Shown: positions 36,929-44,488 of the stretch, piece after piece
Numbering within the stretch: position 1 is the first letter of the stretch
How the letters are laid out: each line of letters opens with the position of its first letter
DNA from: Bauldia sp.
Lineage (GTDB): Bacteria; Pseudomonadota; Alphaproteobacteria; Rhizobiales; Kaistiaceae
Direction: 5' to 3'
Length of the DNA stretch: 64,000 bases
Assembly: GCA_026126025.1 (NCBI GenBank)
Contig: JAHCJZ010000002.1
Location: forward strand, 1 to 64,000
Notes under the pieces: generated by a model
The model's input: only the letters and a program-made list of their open reading frames with translations
What the model was told of the DNA's origin: nothing
Database searches by the model: none
Translations under genes and position numbers: made by a program

Positions 36929-37880
36929 GGCCGCAGCGGTCGTCGGCGCCGCTGCCGCGCTGGCCGCCTGCGACGGCCCGCAGGCCGCGCTCGACCCCGC
37001 GGGCCCCGACGCCGAAGCGATCTCGACCATCGCCTGGGTGATGTTCGGCGGCGCCGCGATCGTCTTCATCGTCGTGCTGGTTGCCGTCGCGTGGGCGCTT
37101 CGCGCGCGGCGCGCCCGCGAGGGCCGCGGGCTCATCATCGCGGGCGGCGTCGTCTTCCCGCTGGTCGTCCTCACCGCGCTCCTCGTCTTCGGGCTCACCG
37201 TTTCGAGCCGCATCAACGCTGAGCCCGACGATGCGCTCACCATCCGGGTGACGGGCAAGCAATGGTGGTGGCAGGTCGACTATCTCGACGCCGGCGAGCC
37301 GGTGCTGACCACTGCCAACGACATCGTCGTCCCGGTCGGCGCTCCCGTCCGCTTCGTGCTGACCACCGATGACGTGATCCACTCGTTCTGGGTGCCGTCG
37401 CTCGGCGGCAAGCTCGACATGATTCCCGGACGGATCAACGAGACGGTGCTCCAGGCCGATGTCGCCGGCGCCTATCGCGGCCAGTGCGCGGAGTTCTGCG
37501 GCGACCAGCATGCGCTGATGGCGTTCACCGTCGCCGCCACCGACGATTTCGCCGCGTGGCTGGCCGCGCAGCAGCGCCCCGCCGCCGAACCGGTGACCGA
37601 CCTCGAAGCGCGCGGCGCGGCGCTGTTCCTGGAGAATGGCTGCGGCGCCTGCCACACGATCCGCGGCACCGACGCTGACGGGACCATCGGCCCCGACCTC
37701 ACCCATGTCGGCGGCCGCCCGACGATCGCGGCGGGAACGCTGCCGAACAACCAGGGGACGCTCGCGGGCTGGATCGCCGATGCGCAGGCGATCAAGCCCG
37801 GCGCGCGGATGCCGTCCTTCGACCGGCTCGCCGGCCCCGAGCTGCGCGCCCTCGCCGCCTATCTCGCGAGCCTCGAATGA
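36897..37880 (+). CDS. coxM: Cytochrome c oxidase subunit II with fused cytochrome c (caa3)
   Basis: A 327-residue protein from the ATG at 36897, the only start codon before the lipoprotein-like signal ALAACDG. Two TM helices (about 40-65 and 80-105) precede a cupredoxin domain with GKQWWWQVDY, HSFWVPSLGGKLDMIPG and the CuA loop CAEFCGDQHALMAF. A C-terminal cytochrome c domain with CGACH and PDLTHVGGRPT is fused on. This makes the enzyme a caa3 type that accepts electrons through its own heme c. It overlaps the previous gene by 32 bp and the next by 4. The gene name follows the rhizobial coxMNOP alternative oxidase and is tentative. Confidence 0.93.
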   Translation: MSPPISSRCARAAAVVGAAAALAACDGPQAALDPAGPDAEAISTIAWVMFGGAAIVFIVVLVAVAWALRARRAREGRGLIIAGGVVFPLVVLTALLVFGLTVSSRINAEPDDALTIRVTGKQWWWQVDYLDAGEPVLTTANDIVVPVGAPVRFVLTTDDVIHSFWVPSLGGKLDMIPGRINETVLQADVAGAYRGQCAEFCGDQHALMAFTVAATDDFAAWLAAQQRPAAEPVTDLEARGAALFLENGCGACHTIRGTDADGTIGPDLTHVGGRPTIAAGTLPNNQGTLAGWIADAQAIKPGARMPSFDRLAGPELRALAAYLASLE

Positions 37881-40411
37881 GCGACACCACCGCGCCCGAT
37901 CTCCCGAACCCCCTGCCGCGACCGCCAGGCGAACTGGAGGAGCTGGAGCGGGTGTGGCGGCGGCCGCGCGGCATCCGCCGGCTCACCGAGGTCAACAATT
38001 CGCAGATCGGCCTCTACTACATCGGCACCGCGGTGATGTTCTTCCTGTTCGCCGGCGTGCTGGCGCTGCTGATGCGCGCGCAGCTCGCGCTGCCGGAGAA
38101 CGCGCTGGTCGACCACGACCTCTACAACCAGCTCTTCACCATGCACGGCACGGTGATGATGTTTCTCTTCGCCGTGCCGGCGGTGGAGGCGATGGGCGTC
38201 CTTCTCCTGCCCAGCATGGTCGCCGCCCGCGACCTCCCCTTCCCGCGCCTCTCGGCCTACGCCTTCTGGGCCTATTTCATCGGCGGCACGATCTTCCTCG
38301 TCAGCCTCTTCCTCGACGTGGCGCCGCGCGCGGGCTGGTTCATGTACCCGCCGCTGTCGAGCGCCGAATACACGCCCGACGTCAGCTCCGATTTCTGGCT
38401 CCTCGGCATCGGCTTCATCGAGATCTCGGCGATCGCGGGAGCGATCGAGATCATCGTGGGCGTGCTGCGTACCCGCGCGCCCGGCATGTCGCTCGACAAG
38501 ATGCCGGTGTTCGCCTGGGTGATGCTCGTCTTCGCCGGGATGATCGTGTTCGCCTTCCCGGCGATGATCGCCGGCACGGCGCTTCTCGAGCTGGAGCGGG
38601 CGTTCGACTGGCCGTTCTTCATCGCCGAGCGCGGCGGCGACCCGCTGCTGTGGCAGCACCTCTTCTGGTTCTTCGGCCACCCCGAGGTCTACATCATCTT
38701 CCTGCCGGCGGCGGGCTTCCTGTCGATGATCGTCCCTACGCTCGCCCGACGGCCGCTGATCGGCTACCGCGCCATCGTCCTTGCGGTGATCGGCACCGGA
38801 TTCCTCAGCTTCGGGCTGTGGGTCCACCACATGTTCACCACCGGCCTTCCCGCGATCTCGATGTCGTTCTTCTCGGCGGCGTCGATGGCGGTCGCGATCC
38901 CCTCCGGCATCCAGATCTTCGCCTGGATCGCGACGATCGCGGCGGGCCGGATGCAGCTGACGACGCCCGCGCTGTTCGTCCTCGGCTTCCTCTTCATCTT
39001 CACCATCGGCGGGCTCAGCGGCGTCATGGTGGCGATGGTGCCGTTCGACTGGCAGGCGCACGACACCTATTTCATCGTCGCCCACCTCCACTACGTGCTG
39101 ATCGGCGGGATGGTCTTCCCGCTCTTCGCGGCGATCTACTATTGGGTGCCGATGATCAGCCGGCGGCGGCTGTCGGAACGCATTGGCAAGGTCGTCGCGG
39201 TCCTCCTCTTCCTCGGCGTGAACCTCGCCTTCTTCCCGATGCATGTCAGCGGGCTGATGGGGATGCCGCGCCGGGTCTACACCTACCCGGACGGGCTGGG
39301 CTGGGAGGTCACCAACCTCCTCTCCACCATCGGCGCCTTCGTCATTGCCGCCGGCGTCGCGCTGTTCCTGTTCGACCTCGCCCGCAATCTCCGGCTGAGC
39401 ACCACGCGCAATGCCGGCAATGTCTGGGATGCGGGCACGCTGGAATGGCTGCCGACCGGCACCTACCAGACCCGCAGCATCCCGATCGTCACCAGCCGCG
39501 ATCCGCTGTGGGACCAGCCGAACCTTGCCGCCGACGTCGAGGCGGGGCGCTACTACCTCCCGGGCACCGCCACCGGCCGTCGCGAGACCATCGTCACCAG
39601 CAGCGTCGACGCACGGCCGCAATATGTCCTGACGCTGCCCGGCCCGGGCTGGACGCCGTTCTTCAGCGCAGCGTTCACCGCCGCGGCCTTCATGCTGCTC
39701 ACGGTGAAGGCGGTGATCCCCGCGATCCTCTGCGGCGCGATCGCGATCGGGGGAATCATCGCATGGATGTGGCGCGCCGACATCGGACCGCGCGCACCGG
39801 TCGACATCGGTGGCGGGCTCCGGCTGCCGGTGAACATCACCGGACGCAACGCCCACGCGACCGCGGGGACCGTCGTCCTCATCCTTTGCGCCGGCACGCT
39901 CTTCGGCTGCCTCCTCTTCGCGTATTTCTTCCTCTGGACCGTCAACGCGGACTGGCCGCCCGCCGGGGCGGGCGCGCCGTCGCCGAGCTGGGCGGCGATC
40001 GCGGCCGTCCTGCTCCTTGCCGCCAGCCTCGCCTGGCGCGCCGGGCGCGGGGTGCTCACCAGCCACGACCAGCCCCGGCCGCGGCTCATGTTCCGTCTGC
40101 TCGTGCTCGGCGCCGCGGCCGCGGCGACCGCCGCGGTCGTCGCCGACGGCGTGTCGCTGTGGCAGGCCGGGCTGCGGCCGGCCGACAGCGCCTATGGCGC
40201 CATCCTCTACGCGATCACCGCCTACCAGGCGTTCCTGACCGGCGCGCTCATCATCATGGCCGGCATCGTCTTCGCCCGCTCGCTGGCCGGCCGCATCGGC
40301 GGGCCGTGGCGGCTGAGCTTCGAGGTCACCGCGCTGTTCGGCCACTATGTCGTCGTGCAGGGCCTCGTCGCCCTCGCCGTCACGCGGCTCTTTCCGGGGG
40401 TGGCGTCGTGA
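37877..40411 (+). CDS. coxN: Cytochrome c oxidase subunit I-III fusion
   Basis: An 844-residue membrane protein. Residues 1 to about 560 are subunit I: heme a ligands His90 and His405, CuB ligands His268, His317 and His318, heme a3 ligand His403. In GHPEVY, Glu270 is the D-channel glutamate and Tyr272 the cross-linked tyrosine, so it is an A1-type proton-pumping oxidase by motif. After a linker, the part from about 640 is a subunit III-like bundle with NITGRNAHATAGTVVLIL and LFAYFFLWTVNADWPPAG. The I-III fusion is known in caa3 enzymes. It reduces O2 to water using electrons from the CuA/heme c subunit. Confidence 0.94.
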   Translation: MSDTTAPDLPNPLPRPPGELEELERVWRRPRGIRRLTEVNNSQIGLYYIGTAVMFFLFAGVLALLMRAQLALPENALVDHDLYNQLFTMHGTVMMFLFAVPAVEAMGVLLLPSMVAARDLPFPRLSAYAFWAYFIGGTIFLVSLFLDVAPRAGWFMYPPLSSAEYTPDVSSDFWLLGIGFIEISAIAGAIEIIVGVLRTRAPGMSLDKMPVFAWVMLVFAGMIVFAFPAMIAGTALLELERAFDWPFFIAERGGDPLLWQHLFWFFGHPEVYIIFLPAAGFLSMIVPTLARRPLIGYRAIVLAVIGTGFLSFGLWVHHMFTTGLPAISMSFFSAASMAVAIPSGIQIFAWIATIAAGRMQLTTPALFVLGFLFIFTIGGLSGVMVAMVPFDWQAHDTYFIVAHLHYVLIGGMVFPLFAAIYYWVPMISRRRLSERIGKVVAVLLFLGVNLAFFPMHVSGLMGMPRRVYTYPDGLGWEVTNLLSTIGAFVIAAGVALFLFDLARNLRLSTTRNAGNVWDAGTLEWLPTGTYQTRSIPIVTSRDPLWDQPNLAADVEAGRYYLPGTATGRRETIVTSSVDARPQYVLTLPGPGWTPFFSAAFTAAAFMLLTVKAVIPAILCGAIAIGGIIAWMWRADIGPRAPVDIGGGLRLPVNITGRNAHATAGTVVLILCAGTLFGCLLFAYFFLWTVNADWPPAGAGAPSPSWAAIAAVLLLAASLAWRAGRGVLTSHDQPRPRLMFRLLVLGAAAAATAAVVADGVSLWQAGLRPADSAYGAILYAITAYQAFLTGALIIMAGIVFARSLAGRIGGPWRLSFEVTALFGHYVVVQGLVALAVTRLFPGVAS

Positions 40412-40743
40412 CCGCGGTTCCCGCCTCCCGGCGCGCCGCCGCGGCGCTGCCGTTCCTCTTCGCCGGGCTGATCGTCTGGGCGGTGCGGTTCCTCGCGGTC
40501 TACGGCTTCACCGCGATCGCCTGCGTGAACGGATGGTCCGGCGCGGTGCCGGTCGTAATCGTCGCGGCGAGCGTGGTCGCCATCGCCGTCAACGGCGTCG
40601 TCATCGCCGCAGGCCTTCGCCGCAACGGCTCGGAGGCCGGCCGCTTCCTCGGGCTGATCGCGGCGGCGGTCGCCGCGCTCTCCATCATCGCCATCGTATT
40701 CGAGACGCTGCCGGCCTTCCTGGTGGACGCATGCGCCGCGTGA
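40408..40743 (+). CDS. Small oxidase-associated membrane protein
   Basis: A 111-residue protein; GTG start overlapping the previous stop (GTGA). Three TM helices are clear: ALPFLFAGLIVWAVRFLAVYG, AVPVVIVAASVVAIAVNGVV and FLGLIAAAVAALSIIAIVFE. It has no recognisable cofactor ligands. Its place between the subunit I-III gene and ctaG, overlapping both, marks it as an accessory or small structural subunit, comparable with the last small product of coxMNOP clusters. Confidence 0.7.
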   Translation: MTAVPASRRAAAALPFLFAGLIVWAVRFLAVYGFTAIACVNGWSGAVPVVIVAASVVAIAVNGVVIAAGLRRNGSEAGRFLGLIAAAVAALSIIAIVFETLPAFLVDACAA

Positions 40744-41633
40744 CGCTTGTCGTGCTCCTGGCGCTCGCGCCCGCCAGCGCGGCGGCGCATGGCGGCGGCG
40801 AGATCATCTTCCCCGCCGAGGTGCTCAGCCACTGGCATCCCGACCCGCTGCCCCTCCTCCTCGCGCTCGGCGTGGTCGCGCTTTACGGCATCGGCCTCAC
40901 GCGCCTGTGGCGCCGCGCAGGTGTCGGGCGCGGCGTGCGCGGCTGGCAGGCCGGGCTGTTCGCCGGCGGCGTCCTCCTCTTCCTCTTCGCGCTCGCCTCG
41001 CCGCTGGAATCGGTGACCGGGACGCTCCTCACCGCACACATGATCCAGCACGTGACGCTGGTCGCGGCGGCGCCGGCGCTCGTCCTTCTCGGCCGTCCGG
41101 ACATCGTCCTCCTCTGGACGATCCCGCAGCGCTGGCGGCACGGGACGGCGGCCGCACTCAGCACCGCCGCGAACGTCCTCCGGCCGCTGGTCCGGCCGGT
41201 GCCCGCGGCGCTGATCCACGGCGCGGTGATCTGGGCGTGGCACGCGCCGCCGCTCTTCGAAGCCGCGCTCGCCAGCGACCTCGTCCACGACCTCGAGCAC
41301 GCGACCTTCGTGGCGACCGCCTTCCTGTTCTGGCAAGCGATCTTCCTGGCGATGCGGCGCAGCGCATGGCGCCTCGCCGGCCTCGTGGCGATCGTGCTGA
41401 CCGTCATCCAGAGCGGCCTCCTCGGCGCCCTCCTCACGCTCTCCAACCGCGTGCTCTACCCCGCCTATGGCGACGGGCCGCTCGCCTGGAACCTCACGGC
41501 CCTGGCGGACCAGCAGCTGGCCGGGCTCGTCATGTGGGTTCCCGCTGCCGCGGCCTATCTCGCGGCGGGCGTTGCGCTGGGCGCGGCCATCCTCGGCTTC
41601 ACCGGCATGCCGCGTCCGCAAAGACTCACCTGA
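40731..41633 (+). CDS. ctaG: Caa3-type oxidase assembly protein CtaG
   Basis: A 300-residue protein overlapping the previous gene by 13 bp. A signal-like segment ends at ASAAAHGGG, followed by about seven TM helices and the conserved features LSHWHPDPLPLLLALG, LTAHMIQHVTLVAAAPALVLLG, GAVIWAWHAPPLFEAAL and LVHDLEHATFVATAFLFWQ. These His-rich motifs define the Caa3_CtaG family, needed for assembly (copper insertion) of caa3 oxidases, distinct from Cox11-type CtaG. It is the last gene of the operon. Confidence 0.88.
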   Translation: MRRVTLVVLLALAPASAAAHGGGEIIFPAEVLSHWHPDPLPLLLALGVVALYGIGLTRLWRRAGVGRGVRGWQAGLFAGGVLLFLFALASPLESVTGTLLTAHMIQHVTLVAAAPALVLLGRPDIVLLWTIPQRWRHGTAAALSTAANVLRPLVRPVPAALIHGAVIWAWHAPPLFEAALASDLVHDLEHATFVATAFLFWQAIFLAMRRSAWRLAGLVAIVLTVIQSGLLGALLTLSNRVLYPAYGDGPLAWNLTALADQQLAGLVMWVPAAAAYLAAGVALGAAILGFTGMPRPQRLT

Positions 41634-41788
41634 GACCGTCCCGCGATCCGGCAAGGCCGGCGTCCGCGCCAAGCCCACTTCAGAACGCAATCGGGCCAAC
41701 GCGGTCGGCAGACGGTGACCGAGGTATTCCTCACCACGGTTCGTTCTGGTTGGCCATCTCAACGCGCGAGCGACGCTGAGGACGACGC

Positions 41789-42922
41789 CTATTCCGTCGA
41801 AAGGGGCGTCGCCGGGCCGATTCGGCTGACGAGTTCGACAAGCTGAACCTGGCGCGTGATCTCGAGCTTCGAGTAGATCCATTTGAGGTACGTCCGCACG
41901 GTCGCTTCCGTCAGACCGAGCTCACGCGCCACCTGAGCGGCCGTCATTCCGGCACCGACGAGCGCGGCGACCTGGGCCTCCGATGGAGGCAGGCCAAGGA
42001 GGATCAGTGCATCGATAGCGGTCGAATGGCGACGTCGCGGATCGGGATCGACCAGGATCAGGATCGTTGCAACGGGCCCCCGCGCGAAGACCCATTCGGG
42101 CTCCGACGACGCTTCGTCGACCGGAACGGCGCGCGCGAGGAGAGGTCGCTGCCCATGATCGCGGGGAATCCTGACAGAACGCCGAGGCGGCCGTTCGACA
42201 AGCATTCGGTCCAGAGCGGACTGGCTGTCGGGCGACCGGCAGCGGAGCCGGCCGCCCACGATCCTGAGGCCATCGGACAGAATCCGGTCAGCCCATTGTG
42301 TGGTCCTGACAACGAAACCATCCGCGGTCAGGAAGATCGCAGCCACACCAGCATCATCGAGCGCCGCCGACCAAGCCACGGCGTCGCTGGACGCCAGGGT
42401 TGCGCGGTCGACCAGGGCGAGGCTCATTTCGAGATGGTCGGTGAACAGGGCAATGCCCGCCAGCTCATCCGAGCTGAACGCGCCGGTGCCGGCGTTCCGG
42501 TCGAGGATGAGGACTGCGCGTCGACCCTCGCCAAGCGACAGCAAGGTACCCGCGAAGTCACCGAAACCGACCGGATTCAGGAACTCCTTGTAGAAGCCAC
42601 GCAGCGCGTTCTCATGCAGCGTGCCAACCACTTCGTCCGTAATGATCCGGGCACCGAAGTACGGATCGGTCAGGCTCTTGGCGATGACATGGACGCGCGG
42701 ACAGCGGATGTGCCACTCGTCCTCGAAATAGGTCTCGATGAAGCTTTCCTGCCCCGGAGAGCAAAGGTGCGGTCGCTCCGGATCGAGCGGGTATCTCAGG
42801 AGCGACGCGAAGCGCGCCCCGGTCGCCTCTGCGACCGCCCCCAGCGTTGTTGACCAGGACTGGCGCCCCAGCGCCGCGGCATAGATGAGCCGTATCGTGT
42901 CGTGCACAGCATTTGCCCGCAT
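41789..42922 (-). CDS. LuxR-type transcriptional regulator
   Basis: A 377-residue protein (the ATG at 42922 has GGGGAG close by; another ATG lies 18 bp upstream without an SD). The C-terminal 65 residues form a LuxR/GerE helix-turn-helix: LGLPPSEAQVAALVGAGMTAAQVARELGLTEATVRTYLKWIYSKL. The long N-terminal part, TIRLIYAAALGRQSWSTTLGAV onward, resembles the GAF/PAS-like input of rhizobial LuxR regulators that sense unknown ligands. It is divergent from the orphan binding-protein gene, which it probably controls. An inverted repeat TCCCA-N4-TGGGA lies between them. Confidence 0.85.
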   Translation of the reverse strand: MRANAVHDTIRLIYAAALGRQSWSTTLGAVAEATGARFASLLRYPLDPERPHLCSPGQESFIETYFEDEWHIRCPRVHVIAKSLTDPYFGARIITDEVVGTLHENALRGFYKEFLNPVGFGDFAGTLLSLGEGRRAVLILDRNAGTGAFSSDELAGIALFTDHLEMSLALVDRATLASSDAVAWSAALDDAGVAAIFLTADGFVVRTTQWADRILSDGLRIVGGRLRCRSPDSQSALDRMLVERPPRRSVRIPRDHGQRPLLARAVPVDEASSEPEWVFARGPVATILILVDPDPRRRHSTAIDALILLGLPPSEAQVAALVGAGMTAAQVARELGLTEATVRTYLKWIYSKLEITRQVQLVELVSRIGPATPLSTE

Positions 42923-42996
42923 GCGCTCCCCTCGGGCCATGGCTGGGCCGGCACCCAGGAACCAAGCGGCCGCCTAGCGCGCCGCATCCCGCGATA

Positions 42997-43010
42997 TCCC
43001 AATTCTGGGA
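42997..43010. promoter_or_regulatory. Inverted repeat TCCCA-N4-TGGGA, copy 1
   Basis: A perfect 5-bp inverted repeat, TCCCAATTCTGGGA, preceded by CGATA, in the divergent LuxR/binding-protein region. A similar sequence, CGATATCCCAATCTGGGG, occurs just after the binding-protein gene (44339-44351). It is a candidate site for the LuxR protein. Confidence 0.4.
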
Positions 43011-43062
43011 TGCTGAAGCGTCGCAGCGTCCGCTACCGACCGTCAAGCCCGTTGAAGTACCT

Positions 43063-43095
43063 GCCCGTGGGCCTCAGCCCACGGGCTTTCTTTTT
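43063..43095 (+). terminator. Terminator in the 5' leader of the binding-protein gene (attenuator-like)
   Basis: A perfect 10-bp stem GCCCGTGGGC / GCCCACGGGC with loop CTCA is followed by TTTCTTTTT, a textbook intrinsic terminator on the plus strand. It ends 38 bp before the ATG at 43134. An upstream segment AAGCCCGT (43045-43052) can pair exactly with ACGGGCTT (43081-43088) inside the terminator, giving a mutually exclusive anti-terminator. Alternatively it ends a short RNA. Confidence 0.7.
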
Positions 43096-43133
43096 GCGGG
43101 TGGACATCTCGGACAACCAAGGGAGGGGCAGTT

Positions 43134-44312
43134 ATGGCTACCAGGCGCGAAGTCATGGTGGGCGCGGGAGTGGCTGCGGCAGCGGCGACGCTTCGCGGCT
43201 TTCCGGCGATTGCACAGCCGAGGCTATTCCGCATTGGCGTGTTTGTCAGCGAAACCGACTTCTACGATGCGGCGATGTCGACCGGGGTGGAGCCGTATGT
43301 TTCCCAGATGCGCCTTGGTCTTGAGCTTGCAGCCGCCGAGATCAATGCCGAAGGCGGTTTGTTGGGACGACCGATCGAACTTGGCTACGTCAACGACGGC
43401 GGTAGCCCGCCGACAGCCGATTCCGTCGTCCGCACGATCGACGAATTGGGTGCAGAGGCATTCGTCAGCGGCTTCGTCCAGGCGTCTCCCCGTCTGGTTG
43501 CGCTGCGATCGGACAATCGGATTCCGGTCCTTCATGCATCATGGGTCGACGCTTCCTACTGCGGACCGGTCGCGAAGCATTTCGGCCCGACGCTGCAACA
43601 GGTCGTGCCGGCAATCCACGCCCATGTTCCGGACGCCGCCCGAGAGCACCCGTTCTCCATCTCGACCTGGACCCCGTCCGGCCGCGCCATCTCGCAATAC
43701 CTCTCCGGCGCCCTCGGGGCGACGCACACAGGCGACGCTCTCGTGACCACGCCCTATCCGGGCAACTTCCCCGGCGAGTATCGCGGCGTGATGGGGTGGG
43801 CAGCCGAGATGGGGTCGACCGTCATCTGGCAGGCCGACCCTCGGCCCTACGCGGTCAATGTCGTCAACCAGGCAGTCGAACGCGGCCTCGCAGATGGACG
43901 CGTCTTTGCCTTTGTCGATTTCTCGGAGTGGCAGGCGGCGCAGCTACAGCCGGGCGCATCCGTCGTGACCTGCCTCCCCTTCATTGCAAGCGATCCAAGC
44001 AGCGGCGTCCGGGATTTCGTCGGGCGCGCCGGTGCCATGGCTTCCGACGGGCTCGTGACTCACGTCGCCTTTACACACTACAACGCGATCCTCGCCCTCA
44101 AGGCCGCGATCGAGCGTTCCGGAGAAGCCACATCGGCGGGCGCCATTGGCGGGTTCGAAGGCGGGCTGACGATCGAGACCGCGACCGGACCGCTCACGCT
44201 GGAAGCCGGCGGTTACGCCACAATGCCGCTATTCGTCGCGACGGCATCGGGCGGCGGCGGGCTGGAGATTGTGGAGCGGCTTGAGGCGGTTCCTTCTGGC
44301 GCCACCTGCTAG
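43134..44312 (+). CDS. Orphan periplasmic binding protein (amide/urea/branched-chain amino acid type)
   Basis: A 392-residue protein. The signal peptide, TRREVMVGAGVAAAAATLRG, has a twin-arginine-like start and ends near FPAIAQP. The mature part is a Peripla_BP_6-type fold: FRIGVFVSETDFYDAA, LGLELAAAEINAEGGLLGRPIELGYVNDGG, and a C-lobe with VTHVAFTHYNAILALKAAIERSG. The type binds amides, urea, amino acids or aromatic acids, either for ABC import or for sensing. No permease or ATPase gene is adjacent, so it either works with a distant transporter or serves as a sensor with the divergent LuxR protein. GGGAGGGG precedes the ATG. Confidence 0.82.
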   Translation: MATRREVMVGAGVAAAAATLRGFPAIAQPRLFRIGVFVSETDFYDAAMSTGVEPYVSQMRLGLELAAAEINAEGGLLGRPIELGYVNDGGSPPTADSVVRTIDELGAEAFVSGFVQASPRLVALRSDNRIPVLHASWVDASYCGPVAKHFGPTLQQVVPAIHAHVPDAAREHPFSISTWTPSGRAISQYLSGALGATHTGDALVTTPYPGNFPGEYRGVMGWAAEMGSTVIWQADPRPYAVNVVNQAVERGLADGRVFAFVDFSEWQAAQLQPGASVVTCLPFIASDPSSGVRDFVGRAGAMASDGLVTHVAFTHYNAILALKAAIERSGEATSAGAIGGFEGGLTIETATGPLTLEAGGYATMPLFVATASGGGGLEIVERLEAVPSGATC

Positions 44313-44338
44313 CCGTTGTCGCGATCCACGGATCGATA

Positions 44339-44351
44339 TCCCAATCTGGGG
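44339..44351. promoter_or_regulatory. Inverted repeat, copy 2
   Basis: TCCCAATCTGGGG directly downstream of the binding-protein stop, sharing CGATATCCCAAT with the copy at 42997-43010. It is less symmetric than copy 1. Confidence 0.3.
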
Positions 44352-44431
44352 AGGGCGCCACAACCGCCGCTCGCGTAAGACGGTCCGGTTGTACGTAACG
44401 GTTACCGATCCCGGCTGCGGCCTGGTACCTT

Positions 44432-44459
44432 GGATGGGGTGCAGCACTGCACCCCATCC
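44432..44459. terminator. Bidirectional hairpin between convergent genes
   Basis: A perfect 13-bp inverted repeat (44432-44444/44447-44459) with GGATGGGGTGCAG as left arm and only two bases between the arms. It lies between the convergent binding-protein and SulP genes. No T-run on either strand, so termination would be by structure or Rho. Confidence 0.5.
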
Positions 44460-44488
44460 CTCTTCCTGCCGGAAACCCCAAACGATCG

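Noticed and set aside
37859-40345. Long leftward open frame opposite the oxidase subunit I-III gene
   Set aside because: The product is extremely charged (Arg/Asp/Glu/His repeats) and antisense to a clear oxidase. It is a compositional artefact.
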